A stretch of 64,000 nt of DNA from Sinotaia quadrata (lineage: Eukaryota > Mollusca > Gastropoda > Architaenioglossa > Viviparidae): NCBI GenBank assembly GCA_028829895.1, contig CM054178.1, positions 83,819,558 to 83,883,557 of the forward strand, read 5' to 3'. The notes under the pieces were generated by a model. The model was not told the origin of the DNA. It saw only the letters and a program-made list of their open reading frames with translations, and ran no database searches. Shown in pieces: positions 47,440 through 59,439 of the stretch. A program made the position numbers and the translations under genes. Numbering within the stretch: position 1 is the first letter of the stretch; each line of letters starts with the position of its first letter.

Positions 47440-47930
47440 GTATACCTATAAGCCTATAGAGTACCAAACAACCTACAGGCTAGTAGACTATAGCTATAAG
47501 CCTATAGAGTACCAAACAATCTACAGGCTAGTAGAGTACCAAACAATCTACAGGCTAGTAGACTTGGGCTATAAACCTATAAAGTACCAAACAATCTACC
47601 GGCTAGTAGACTAGGGCTATAAGCCTATAAAGTACCAACGTATCTACAGACTACTAGTATCTTTTGCTCTCCAAAGTTTCTTCAGACCACAGAATATCCA
47701 ATGAATGTCAAAGTATCTTCAGACTAGCAAAATATCTCTAGCGTACCAAAGTATAAATAAATTAGCAAAGCAAATTACCCCTTGAGTATAAAAGTATCCA
47801 CAGAGAGGCAGGAAAATGTCATTTGAGCATTGCAGTATAAAAGACAACTGCAGAACATATCACTCGATTACCAAACATCCACAGAGAAGCAGAAATATTC
47901 CTAGAGTCACAGTTAGATCGAGAACTTTAC
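47440..47930. repeat. 36-48-bp repeat (ataagcctatagagtaccaa...), decaying to the right
   Basis: Units share agtaccaaacaatctac and ggctagtaga. One unit lacks the ataagccta part. After about 47650 only words such as accaaagtat and agacta persist. The repeat and its decayed shoulder give short Tyr-rich frames only. Confidence 0.85.
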
Positions 47931-48700
47931 AGACCCACATATGTGACAAATCTAAGAGGCCACAAACAAATATTTTTTATTGAATGAAGACGCTGTTTGA
48001 AATATGTATGTGAACATGACGATGACTCAACTGAAAGCATTGCACCGATACTGATGTACATCTGTTCAAAAATGACGACGTAAGATTCGTGTTCTACAAA
48101 TCAGACTGACTTCAATAGTGAAACAACGATTGGTTTCAAGATCTTTATCGGGCAAAATTATTGAGGATGTCTTCAAATGTTAAGTAATGAAGATTGACGT
48201 TCCATAGCCGGATTGCCGCTAAGGGCAGATAACTCGTGCTCATAGGACTGTCTGCATTTCTTTCCTGACGTTCTTCAGTCACGACAATGACCTTTCTCCA
48301 GGGCAGTTTGCTATTTTTAGATAAAAATAAAATGTTGATGCATCATTTGCACGTAGGGAATGCCAACACTTAAAAAAACTCTTATGTTCATTTCATACAT
48401 TAATCGTTTAATGTTTCTTTGACTTTTCCTGTTTAATTCTCCTTAATATCGGCAAAATTGTACTTTGTGTCCCCAGCTAATATCAACATCAGAACAGGTA
48501 CAAACCAAGGGGCCTGCACTCTTATTTATCTCCCCGTTTGATACATCAAATCTAACCAAGATGAAAATTAAACCAAGCAATATCCACATAAATTTCGTAG
48601 ATGTCCCAACTTATATTTAAAGTGGCTTCATTGTCGTGTGATGGGGAATTCTCCCATATACTTCTAATATAAATTTGTATAATTCAATTTACAATTTTTA
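47931..48700. other. Unique sequence, no gene seen
   Basis: Mixed sequence without repeats. The slightly GC-richer 48195-48310 has no frame of interest. Confidence 0.4.
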
Positions 48701-49250
48701 AATGAGATGCTACTTTTGATTTGTATAATTTGGAAATGTTGCATAAAGTTTATTTTTAAGTGAAAGTCCAGAAAGGACAGGGGTGGTAGAGATTAATCAG
48801 AGTGAGTACACACAGAGCTACTGAGTAGGACTGCTGTTATTGTTCCTGAGAACACCAGATCACTGGCATCTAAGCAGTAGCAAGTCAGATTTAAACATTA
48901 GACCTGTAGGCCTTGGTTTTGACCTTGTTAAGTGTTATGAAAGTTATGGGCTGATATATTTATTCCATTTAAATACTGTTATATTCCTTTAAAATATTGT
49001 TATATTCCATTTAAATACTGTTTCAATTAATTTTTTATTAATTGATCAGTATTGCGTATCTGTAAGTTTAATGTAACCTCTTTTGTTTATCGTAACTTTA
49101 GTAATAATCTAATAATTCCATCTTGTTCTCTGTTCATCTCTCTTTATGTTTATGTATCTATCTTATAAAATCTATTTCTTGATTTAAATAAATGAGTGGG
49201 GGCCGTGAGTCGAATTGACACCGGCACACCAACATATCCGTGTAACAATT
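48701..49250 (+). mobile_element. Possible diverged LTR-like element
   Basis: An AT-rich block contains three ttattcc.tttaaa.ta(c/t)tgtta words. It ends with ttgatttaaataaatgagtg, a gggggccgtgagtcg stretch and gacaccggcacacc. The order of an AATAAA site followed by a gtggggg stretch recalls the 3' part of the LTR-like family, but sequence identity is low. It may be another family or coincidence. Confidence 0.2.
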
Positions 49251-49614
49251 ACAGATATGCATATTTAAACCAGTAGTCCATACTCTGCATCGGCACTTGT
49301 CGATGTTTTATATCATTAACTAATTGCTAACATTTGTTATAATTCATTATTACAAAGTCACCTCAGAGTATATAGTGTACATGCATGTGCAGTTATTGTA
49401 AATATGACAGATTTTACATAAATGATGCAGACTTTCTTCTTTTTTCTGTTCAGTCGTATCCATACATTTTCGATTTTTATTTTCAAAGATGTGAGAACTT
49501 GAAGTTACCTATTCTATGGCTCTTTGTACATCGGACAGAATTATCTGTTTTAAGGAAGTGGTTATTAATACGAATTTGACGAATTATACGTATGTGTACG
49601 TAAGGTAGGTATTA
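49251..49614. other. Unique AT-rich spacer, no gene seen
   Basis: A 64-codon plus-strand frame (49385-49579) is not recognisable. The sequence leads into the tctactagc-rich array. Confidence 0.35.
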
Positions 49615-50235
49615 GTCACTTAGTCACACTAACTACAATTCTAAGAGCCTTCTACTAGCTCCAACTAACTATTTACTAGCCTCTCAGCGCAATACTAGCT
49701 GTTTACTAGTCTTCTAACTCTTTCCTAATCTTCTACTAGCTCTATATTAGCCTTCTACTAGCTCCAACTATTTCCTAGCCCTCTCAGCGCAATACTAGCT
49801 GTTTACTAGTCTTCTCTTTCCTAGTCCTCTGCTAGCTCTATATTAGCCTTCTACTAACTTTCCGCTAGCCATATACCAACCTCATAATAGCTCCCTACCT
49901 AACCTTTTATTAGCTCTCTATTAGCCTTCTAGCTCTCTAGTCATCTACTAGCTTCCTTATACCTATGTACTAGCCTTCTACTAGCCATCTACTATTTCTC
50001 AATTAACCTGCACCTCGCTCTTTATTGGCCATTACCAGTCTTATACTAGCTCTCAACTAGAATTCTACTAGTCCTCTGCTAGCTTTCCATTAGCTTTTTG
50101 CTACCTTTACTCCTTAGCTCTCTGCTGGTTCTCTCTAAACTAGCCTTACACTAGCACTCGTGATCTACTAACTATCCACTACTAACTAATCTACGACTAG
50201 CTATCCACTACTAACTAATCTACGACTAGCTATCA
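49615..50235. repeat. Degenerate array of tctactagc/tattagcctt words with a 100-bp superunit
   Basis: The words ctagctct, tagccttctactagct and tttactagtctt recur every 10-25 bases. A longer block including cagcgcaatactagctgttt is repeated with its starts at 49685 and 49785, a 100-bp period. At 50160-50225 actaactaatctacgactag is duplicated. Confidence 0.75.
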
Positions 50236-50977
50236 TTTGCTCAGTTTAGAATCAAGGAATTAAATATTCCATCCTTCATGTTAATTCTGTTTGTCCGAAG
50301 TGTCGTTTATTTAAAAATGTTTTAATATTTTAACACTGAAATAACTGAAATAATTTTGTAAGTGCATGACATAAATTTCTCCTAAAAGTACATTATTACG
50401 TCACGACGGCATGCGTTCGACGCGGGACATCAATTTACCGGAAACGTTACGTCATAAACAATCTTTTTAAAACATTCTTCCACAGTCTTGGATCGTGAAA
50501 CTCCACAGAGAACTCCTTCCTCGAAATAACGTGTGAGGACACGTGCATGAATACTCTCAAGAAAACATAAATATCTTTTACTTTTCATTTATCCACCCGT
50601 CAGTAATATATATATTTTAATTTAAGGATAACTATTCTTACAATTTTTCTTCTTTTTTTTTTTATTGTTTTCTTTCTTGCCTGTTAATGATTTATTCACT
50701 TATGTCACGACTGTATATCTTCCGTTGTTAACTCTTGTCAACAAATCACTTGCAAGACTACTTATTACTAATATATTTTAAATAAACATAAATAATTTTA
50801 TTATTCCAATGAAAGAAAATAAGAAGTCAATACAAAAAATAGAAGAATATAACTGGAAGACATTTATGAGTGTGAAGCAATGGAGAACGTTTGTGTAACA
50901 ATCACGGTCGACCACACGGCTGAGCAGCAACATTTACGATGAAATGGGGAGGGGCCTCAGCATCTTTGTAGATTTCA
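50236..50977. other. Unique AT-rich sequence, no gene seen
   Basis: Contains a T run near 50652-50662. No coding or structural signal found. Confidence 0.4.
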
Positions 50978-51367
50978 AAAGAAACTAGATCACTAAGAAC
51001 AGATCGGCTGGCAGTCTCTTGACACTGTATTCTAAAAATAATTAAATGCTATGAGCAATGCACTTTATCTAAACATTGATTATTTTTCAGTCTCTTGCCA
51101 CTTATTCTAAAATAATTAAATGTACTTTAATGGAGCAATGCACATTATAGGAATATTACAGAGCTATAAAAGAAAAAAATTCTAACGACGACTTCAAGAC
51201 TTTTGCTTTCACGTGACACTCAGTTGCAGACCCAAGGGCCAAGGAGATCCGGTCGTAGATCTGTGGACCCGTATGCAATTGGCTAGATAGCTGTAAATTG
51301 AGTTGATTCTGCGTCGCCAGTTCGGAATCCCTGCCAACCGATCTGTTCTTAGTGATCTAGTTTCTTT
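50978..51367. mobile_element. 390-bp unit with 37-bp terminal inverted repeats (MITE-like)
   Basis: The left arm is 50978-51014, aaagaaactagatcactaag then aacagatcggctggcag. The right arm is 51331-51367 and is its reverse complement with one mismatch in 37 (ggctgg against ggttgg). The interior has no coding frame. It includes a diverged duplication of cagtctcttg(a/c)cact.. ttctaaa..taattaaatg at about 51012-51150. No target-site duplication is obvious: the right arm runs directly into a TCTA microsatellite. Structure suits a miniature inverted-repeat DNA transposon, or a foldback segment made by local inversion. Confidence 0.65.
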
Positions 51368-51368
51368 G

Positions 51369-51446
<78 letters not shown>

Positions 51447-51447
51447 C
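51369..51447. repeat. (TCTA)n microsatellite at the right edge of the inverted-repeat unit
   Basis: About 20 units, followed by a short CA tract (51456-51471) and a TA run. The junction with the inverted repeat is exact to within two bases. Confidence 0.95.
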
Positions 51448-51979
51448 TTCACGCGCACACACACACACACAAATATATATATATGAAAGTTTACTCTTGG
51501 TGTGAAGCGAGTACTATACTCACATGTCAGGTCTTACAGCCCAGTTACAACCAAACACACACAATGGAAAAATGAAAGAAATAGTTTGAGAATTGACATA
51601 AATGACAAAATATTGATACATTTCCCTAATATAATAACACTCTTGTGCAAACTATACATAGATTAGTTAATTAACTTGTATATGTAAAGAAGCATTAGTC
51701 GCATGTATATACAACGAATTTATTCAATAATAAAAGTGAGTTTAAAGACGAGCCTACAAAAATGACCAAAGTAAGGGGGTTGGAAGCGAGTATAAAAACA
51801 CGAGCAAAGTAAGGGAGAAGCGAGTATGAAGACAAGTAAAATAAGGAGAGAAGAGGGCTTAGGGGAAATGTAAAGTTTGTAATGCACCTTGCTCGCTTCT
51901 GGGAGCTCATTGCTTGGAATATAACAGGTCTTACCAATAATAGTGCGCATTGTTTATTAGCGCTACATAACCCGGGCTT
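51448..51979. other. Unique sequence with a weak repeat at 51725-51860
   Basis: gcgagtata(a/t)(a/g)aa.ac.agcaaagtaaggg words occur about four times near 51725-51860 with loose spacing. Two overlapping minus-strand frames run across it and are not recognisable. Confidence 0.45.
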
Positions 51980-52409
51980 TTAAGTGCTTCGTGAGACCTC
52001 TAAGTGCTTCGTGAGACCTCTAAGTGCTTCATAATACAAGACCTCTAAGTACTTCATAATATAAGACCTCTAAGCGCGTCATAACATAAGATTTCTAAGC
52101 GCGTCATAACATAAGATCTCTGAGCGCGTCATAACATAAGATCTCTAAGCGCGTCATAACATAAGATTTCTAAGCGCGTCATAAGATCTCTAAGCGCGTC
52201 ATAACATAAGATCTCTGAGCGCGTCATAACATAAGATTTCTAAGCGCGTCATAAGATCTCTGAGCGTGTCATAACATAAGATTTCTAAGCGCGTCATAAG
52301 ATCTCTGAGGGCGTCATAACATAAGATTTCTAAGTGCGATAAGATCTCTAAGCGCGTCATAAAATAAGATCTCTAAGCGCGTCATAAAATAAGATCTCTA
52401 AGTGCATCA
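51980..52409. repeat. 26-bp minisatellite (tctctaagcgcgtcataacataagat), about 18 units
   Basis: The core unit has tctctaagcgcgtcataaca then taagat. Some units are shortened to about 18 bp by loss of acataag. The left edge has older 20-bp units (taagtgcttcgtgagacctc) and intermediate forms (cttcataatacaagacc), so the array shows a gradient from left to right. The GC-rich gcgcgtcat core is unusual for this AT-rich region. Confidence 0.95.
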
Positions 52410-53193
52410 CGATTGACACATAGGCCCCTATGGTTATAAATACAGATCAGTCTAACGTGCACTTTGGCTCAAGCTGCTGGAAATCTGCAGTGAAATGGCA
52501 CTGCAACAGAAAAGCTCTGGAAACTGTTGAAATATCTTATTGAAAATCAGTTTTGAGACAGCACTGACAACAGACAACAGGTAGAAGCTCTGCAAACTGT
52601 CTATTTAATTGCCCAGACAGCACTGACAACAGGTAGAAACTCTGCAAACTGTCTGGTTAATTGTCCAGCTATCAGTAAATTTTTACACACACACAATCAC
52701 ACTGAGCGGAACTCGAAGCTATAGTTCATCCAGAAAGGAACAAAGCTTTACGTCTTTTGCCTAACACGCACAAATACTCAAACTGAAAGTAGGTCATGTG
52801 TTGGCGAGAAGCAGGAACTCCTGAAAGCGCCTTCTGGTCCCAAAGGGTGGCTGGCATGACGTCATTGCAGTTCCCAGGGGTTTCAAGGGCTGCTGGCCCT
52901 CATATGAATCAGTCTGCGTTTCGGGTGAAGTGCGATCAAATTACCGGAGTTAATTAAAGCAAGCCAGCATGCCATGGATCGCGCAGTGTCCAACATTTCC
53001 CGTCCCAAGTTCTCCTGATGCCACGCAAACTTATTTTAACATTGCAGGTCATTAACAATGGCATGTCTCTCCCGGGCGACAAGGGAGAAGCAAATGCGCT
53101 TACATTATTCAGAACTTCCCCCTGTGAAGTTAAGGTCAAGGATGTTGTCTGGGACAGGAAATAGTCGTTACAACCAAGTCACAAAAGGAATTG
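52410..53193. other. Partly GC-richer unique sequence with a 60-bp duplication
   Basis: agcactgacaaca..ggtagaa(g/a)ctctgcaaactgtct is duplicated at about 52560-52670. Around 52790-53160 G+C is higher and includes tgacgtca at 52857-52864. Two frames (61 minus, 94 plus) lie here, the latter running into the CTAT microsatellite. Neither is recognised. It could hold a regulatory element or an exon, but I have no proof. Confidence 0.4.
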
Positions 53194-53312
<119 letters not shown>

Positions 53313-55035
53313 ATTTACTATAGCTGTCGTACTATTTGTTAGGCATCTCAAATTTTATTATATTAAAATTAGTTTGTTCTTCTATATTCTTCATACTTGT
53401 GCGTAGAGTGCATATGCACTTCATTTAATCACTTACTAGGGAATGACCTGCGGCATCCATTTAGTAAATTGCCTGATTTTGTTTTGTTGGACTGCTTTTA
53501 GGTGAATGTAATCTATCTTGGCTTATTGGATGGTTTTATTCCGATCAGTGTCAAGGGTAATTGTTGATTGAAACAGTAAGTTGTGAAGTTTAGAAAACTT
53601 AAAATAGTTGCCGAATTCTTTGCTTACATACTTGGAAATTAATTACAATTAAATTGTCTTATAATTTCCGATGTGTGCCTTCCTTTTTAGTTTTGAAGAC
53701 GTATGACATCCCATAGGTCATCTACAAGTCATTTACGTTAATTTATTGTGAAATATTTATACTATTTGCCCTTACTGTTAAGTTATTTGAAATGTATACC
53801 TCCTAAATATGCTTAACATTATTTTTAGGATTAAAAGTGCCAAGTTTACCAAACCTGGACACCTATTAAAAATATATTCAAATAAATTACTTACCAAAAC
53901 AACCACATTTCATTGGTAAGTGACTCTTTACCACCAATTAGAAGCAATACCCATGATTAAACTTTTGAATTACATTTTCAGAATATTTTAATTATTTCCA
54001 AACTGATAAGGTGATCGAGAGTTACCTCTACTCTTCAGTTTCTATATTAAATCATACCGCTATGAGACAATTAAATATCTAATATAGTGACAAGTAGACT
54101 AGTTACGTACCCTGGAACTGGCAATGTTATCTTTCCCCTTACTTAATTACAATATTCACATATCCTACAGCTCGTCCCAAGCAAATCCTATTTACAGTCA
54201 CTCCCAAAATAAATAAAATGTGGGTTAAGATAAGAAATAATTTAATAGTAAAACTATACGGAGGAAAAAAAAAATGATTCTGAATAAAACAAGCAATCGA
54301 GAACATCATATTCAATACTTTCCGTTAATTAAGTTCATAAGCAGATTATCGATGGTATGTGGTTTCGAGGATGACTTATCTACATCCTGGAAGGTGAGTG
54401 AGTAGTCCCACTGTCTGTGTCATTCACGAGTGCATTCCGTCATCAGTATTGGTTCTGTTTTTGGATCACGTGGGATCTGGGTCAGCCCGCGACCAAAGGA
54501 ATGAGTCCCAGTAGGAAAGTCAAGACAAAAAAGGCCAACTGTAATAATATCATAATCCCTTTGTACTGGTGGTGATTACTATATTATTATTAATGTCCTT
54601 GTGGTGACAACGAAGGGATATCTCTTACAATTTATCACGTCATCAAAATGTTAGCTAACTTACAACTCAACAGAATTCCGGTCATCAAGGATCATTCATA
54701 AAACGTGACAATACTAGTTCAAATTTTATATTCATACTCTATCAACATAGATCTCAATAGTAACAACCCATAATCAATGGTTTACATCAAATTTACGCTA
54801 AACAATTATATCACTATAATTTAATTGACTTGGTTCCAATTTTTTGCAAGAAAGGTTGCTCATTTCAATGTCGTCATCCTACGTATATGAATAACTACTG
54901 CTAATGCCACATAGTTCCTTCATACAAACAATCATCAAGCATTCTAATTAATTAGAGTATGCTGGGTGAAAAATTAAAATGAATGCACTGCTAGGAACAT
55001 AAATGAGTTTGTTTATTGGAAGGCTTGATTATAAG
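53313..55035. other. Unique AT-rich sequence, no gene seen
   Basis: Long stretch with no strong frame, repeat, RNA gene or transposon end. An A run lies at 54267-54275. Confidence 0.45.
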
Positions 55036-55305
55036 TCACATTGCGGGTGAAAATTCGAGCATCGTTTAACAAATAACCTTGATCGTCGTTACCTAAAGCT
55101 GGCCATGTGAAGAGACTCCCACGTGCTCGAAGGTCGAGGACGCTTTAGCATCGCTCCTAAAATCTCAAAGACACTGCGAGTGACAATTCGAGCATCATTT
55201 AGCAAATGACCTTGACTGTCAATATATATAGCTGGCCATGTGACAAAAATCTATGTGCTCAAAAATCAAGGATGTTTTAGCATTGGTCACAAAAACTCCT
55301 ACATC
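55036..55305. repeat. 133-bp diverged tandem duplication
   Basis: gcg(g/a)gtga(a/c)aattcgagcatc starts at 55043 and 55176, each followed by ttta(a/g)caaat(a/g)acctt, gctggccatgtga and a (c/t)gtgctc(g/a)aa..tc(g/a)agga segment. The second copy continues into short overlapping frames on both strands (55219-55410 minus, 55253-55459 plus). Those frames show no known motif. Both copies are co-aligned across frames, so selection on a protein is not demonstrated. Confidence 0.85.
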
Positions 55306-55715
55306 CTCAAAGGTCCCTCTCAATGAATTTGTGACATTCGTGCTGCATTTTGCAACCTCATATGATAGAAAGTTTCTTGGCTTTGTTGGGCCCTCCATCT
55401 TTGCAGTCACTCATGATTTAAACAAAATCATTGCTCTGGACAACTTTCTTCGTTCATAATTGCCTAAAAATGTACTTATATTGTATGGAAAAAGGAAATT
55501 TTCAAGCACTATTTACCAATTACTTATTTTCTTATCTCCCAATCCAATGAACACAACAATGCAACCTAAAGCTTACTATGTGGCTCAGAAACACTTTTTC
55601 TTTTTCATTTTTGCGCTTGATTCCAACACTATGAAGAGTGATTGCGTGTACTTATCAACCCTTTGGTACACTTACGATTTTCATATTTATTGTGCTGAGT
55701 TCAAAGTTATCACAC
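55306..55715. other. Unique sequence, no supported gene
   Basis: Overlapping frames of 63-126 codons on both strands start or end here. None is recognisable. Confidence 0.35.
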
Positions 55716-55825
55716 TGTCTGTTTGTCTGTATGTCTGTTATGTGTGGCTTGTGTGTTTGTATGTCTTTGTGTGCATGCATGTCTGTCTGTCTGTCTGTCT
55801 GTGTGTGTGCTTGCCTGTCTCTCAT
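55716..55825. repeat. TCTG/TGTG compound microsatellite
   Basis: gtctgt, gtttgtctgt and gtgtgtgt words with a five-unit TCTG core around 55781-55801. Cys/Val/Leu-rich frames are translations of it. Confidence 0.9.
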
Positions 55826-55875
55826 TTCTGAAATATTTATGTGTGCTGATCGTACTCTTCCAACTTTCTTTGATT

Positions 55876-56103
55876 TTGCGGACAGGAAAACATTTCTTAC
55901 CCGGAAATTACAATTATTTTGTACGCTGCACAGATCCAAACTTATCACGTGATCCTTTACAGGCGAGATCATTTTTGATAGCGACCCTTGACGAGGACGC
56001 TTTGCTGTTCGGGCTAAATTTACAAGCTGGATATGTCGACCTTAACAAAAGATGGTTGAGGAAAGAGTTATTTTTCCCAGGCGGCGACGTCATACTGTTC
56101 TAG
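55876..56103 (+). other. Doubtful exon-like segment
   Basis: A T/C-rich stretch and gcggacag at about 55878-55885 look like a splice acceptor. The frame that follows runs to tag at 56101-56103 and encodes about 70 mixed residues, including LQARSFLIATLDEDALLFGL. G+C is higher than in its surroundings. Upstream the same frame is only microsatellite. I recognise no protein family, and no partner exon is visible, so chance cannot be excluded. Confidence 0.15.
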
Positions 56104-57007
56104 TTCTAGATTTGACGTTGCTGAATCGCTAAAAACCAGCGAGGGACCGGATTGAGTTCTAAGCGTTGTTTGGCGTTTCCAATGGGACGGATGTGGCGGT
56201 AGAACTCATGACATGTGACAAACGGGTATATTTGTAATGTGTCTATTAACAAAACATTCGTTCTGAGTCTAGGTCTGGCTTCGCGTACTGGGTCGTGTTG
56301 GATAAACTGCGGATTATTAAAAACAAAACTCCACATTTGTCACTACAGCAGCACGCAAAATGAAAACCCCAGATCAGAGTAGAGTTACTTACCCTGGTAA
56401 ACCGAGAAGTAAGCGGGTTTTCTTTTTCTTTTTCTCAAGAATACTGAAGTCATCAGTTATGACAGCAAGTAAATATAATGTAGATGATAATAATTTCATT
56501 GATGATGACGGAGAAGCAGATATGAAAACGATTTCGAAATCGACACCTGCAGACAGAATGCAATTAAATTCTGTCGGAACTTTTTCACGAAATTAGTTTT
56601 CCTGACAAAGTTATAAAACTTATTTTTAAAAGAATATTTAAGATTGAATCTGACATGAAATCAATTGTATGAAAAGGGTAAAACCAAAACAAAACAACAA
56701 TACAGTAATAGAACAAATGAAATCCAACACCAGATTTACAGAGTACGACAAAATTACAAATTGTAAATGCAACAATCCAAAAGGCAAAACAGCCACAGCT
56801 ACTTCAAAATTAATATAACAGGAAAAAAATCGCAATTCACTCTCGACCTTTGAAAGTTCCCCATTCCTTTCAAGCATTATCTGCCAGAGTGAAACGTCTG
56901 TTTTATTTAAAAATATTAAATCTAAAGTTATATTAAACTACTCATAAATCTGGACTGACACGAGGCATGACTACTTTCGGTTAAACAACAATAATCATAT
57001 GAAACCT
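56104..57007. other. Unique sequence, no supported gene
   Basis: Two frames (56360-56596 plus, acidic; 56638-56877 minus) are not recognisable. There are no repeats of note. Confidence 0.35.
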
Positions 57008-57405
57008 GTGGTGGAGTAAATTGCCTATCCCTGTTTCTAAACATAATTGTTATATAATTTGTTCAATGTCAACATGACCTGACATGACCTTCGGGTACTG
57101 CGCATGAAATGTTTGTAAATACCAGAGTTAAAATAAGTACTCAGGTAAAGAATATTCTAGAACTTGCTGATGCAATCCAAACCAGTTCCAAGCAGATGAG
57201 TAGTTTTCTTTACTAATAGTCTATCACTTGTTCATAACAATTTCATCCAATGGAGATAAATAAAAAGTTACTTTGTTGACGAAAGTTCTTTGTCTAATTA
57301 CTTTGATTTTGATGTAACTCAAGTTCAATCATAAAGGCGATTGTTAACTTATGTTTAGTTAATTGATTGATGAAGAAAGAATGGACTTAGAAATATTTAT
57401 TTCTA
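57008..57405 (+). mobile_element. LTR-like dispersed repeat, copy F (5' fragment)
   Basis: It begins tgtggtggagtaaattgcct and includes ccttcgggtactgcgcatga, cacttgttcataac, ccaatggagata, gttgacgaaagttc and gatgaagaaagaatggactt, then stops. Closest to copy B in the 5' segment (both have cagagttaaa and ccttcgg). Confidence 0.75.
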
Positions 57406-58253
57406 AATAAATAGAAACATTTACGGTTTGCGATTTTCCCCCGTGATGTAGTTGTACTCGGGAGGAGAAAAAAATCTGAAAACTAAATTCTATACCGTGT
57501 CCCTCTGTGGTGTGTTGTTTCACTGTTGTTTGTCCGCCAAGAATTTTTAGCCTCTATATAAACTATTATGGCGTTCATTAATGACGAACAATGCGGCACT
57601 TATGCGCAGTTATTTCCCTTTATGTGCGGCAAACTGCCTTTTAAGTGTACTACGTTGAACGACGCGCTTGCTTGTCTCCAACACTCTTCCCGCCACCTTG
57701 CACCCTTCGTGCATACCTGCAGGCGGTTCGAACCTACCAGTACTCCTTTCATCTGACACTTCTCGTCGATCACTTACTGATCTCATCTGTATCCAGGTAG
57801 ATGCCTAAAAGCGTCCTTACCTATCGGTCCATTCTTACTCGGCATCTTACCGGTTTGCCATTCTCGCAGTCTGATTCTGGTGTGATCTTCTAGCACCGTT
57901 ATTTAAACTGATCAACATCGAGGGGTCTGACCGATTTCCTAGCACTCTTATTTAGACTGGTCTACCTAGAGGGGTCGGACCGTCGTTGTGTCCTTTCCTC
58001 TGACCCTCCCCAGTGGCGCGTCGTGTCGTGGGAACCAATCAGTGTCTGGAGTAATGGCCTTGGGGCAGTACAAATGGCGTGTAACTACAACTTAGCGCAT
58101 TTCCAAACGATCGTTTTAACAGCTAAATTATTGCAATGTATCTAAACGTGAGATAATCAAAATAATTACAATTCTTAATTAATTAAATAAATATAGATTG
58201 CAATTGCTCCGTCACATTATCAAACAGCTAAAAGTGTGGGGTGCGATTTTGAT
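57406..58253. other. GC-richer unique island at 57570-58080
   Basis: Sharply higher G+C than its flanks, with many CpG. A diverged 49-bp duplication (ctagca(c/t)(c/t)..ttattta..actg(a/g)tc then gaggggtc(t/g)gaccg) lies at about 57891-57988. A TATA-like ctatataaac at 57556-57565 sits only a few bases before an atg, too close for a standard promoter of the 62-codon frame 57568-57756. The island is consistent with an inserted fragment or a regulatory CpG-rich segment. Confidence 0.35.
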
Positions 58254-58500
58254 TAATCTGATTAATTCTGTAGACTAGATGTAATCGAACAGTTAACAGT
58301 GGTTTGTGAATTTAATTAATCTGATTAATTCTGTAGACTAGATGTAATCGAACAGCTAACAGTGGTTTGTGAATTTGATTAATCTGATTGATTCTGTAGA
58401 CTAGATGTAATCGAACAGCTAACAGTGGTTTGTGAATTTGATTAATCTGGAAAATGCTCTGTAGACTAGCAGTAACAAAATAGATTACAGTAGAATGTGA
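58254..58500. repeat. 63-bp minisatellite, about four copies
   Basis: The unit is aatctgattaattctgtaga, then ctagatgtaatcgaacagct, then aacagtggtttgtgaatttg, then att. The last copy is diverged (ctggaaaatgctctgtagac, agtaacaaaatagattac). A weaker partial unit precedes at about 58221-58253. Confidence 0.93.
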
Positions 58501-59439
58501 ATTTGATTGCTCTGGACAATACTCGTTATATGTCGTTAGTATGAATTAAAAGTTGCAAATGTTTATAGGATTATTAAAAGAAACATCTTGTGCAGAGTAT
58601 GGGTACAGTTAAATAGATTTTTTGCATTATATGATTCCTAACTGAATTTTCACCCACCCACCCCACCAACTAGAGTAGAATGCCAAGCAGTTAACTGAGC
58701 AAATTTGCGTATAAACGTTTAATACTCACGTCAAGGCACTTAAAGGGAAGTCTAATACTCATAAGCTTTTCGTGTGAATTTATTGACTGAACGAGAAAAG
58801 ATAGTATTCAAAATAGTGAAAAGAAAGAGACCATCACTTGGTGAAAGAAGAATCTGCCAAGGGACATAACCGTTGTCTACCTAATCAGCAAATGCCAGGA
58901 CTGAAAGCTTGGCTGACAGTATAAATATAAAAGACGAGGATTCTGGGAATTTCCACAGGACAGTTTAAAGGACCTAACTCTGCCCGTGTTTTATTAAACA
59001 TAACATAACATAACATATCGCCAGAATAATAAATGAAGACGGTTCTGTTGGCGAGAATAAGAAATTTATTAAATGTTAGAATTTCTGAATTTTATGTAAT
59101 GCATCCTCCGAGTGATAGAAAAAGATTCGCATTCTATAATTATAGAAATTAATTAGAGATTAATTTCACGTAAAACATACCATCCCCTTTTCTAGTTCAA
59201 ATAAATAGTAAAGGGCAACAACTCTTCAAACTGTCTGCAGATGACACTTTGTATGTTTAGTTCTGGGAGTTGAGGAATTTGGAATTCAAGCTAAGGACTA
59301 GAGTATGGGGACTGAAGACTTGAAGTTCAAGAATGGCGCCAGCTTTAAGAAATGAACAGTTTGAAACCCAGCTTAATACTGTGTCAAAGTCACTAACTGA
59401 ACCAGGGCCATGGTCTTTTGAGTGGTTCGAAGTTGAGCT
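58501..59439. other. Unique AT-rich sequence, no gene seen
   Basis: Contains a small acata/acataacataac repeat at 58997-59017. No other signal. Confidence 0.45.

Noticed and set aside
57720..57740. tRNA B-box-like ggttcgaacct
   Set aside because: The flanking bases cannot form the 5-bp T stem, and no A box or acceptor stem is present.
57556..57756. TATA-driven 62-codon gene
   Set aside because: The TATA-like string is only a few bases from the atg, leaving no room for a transcription start, and the frame shows no known feature.
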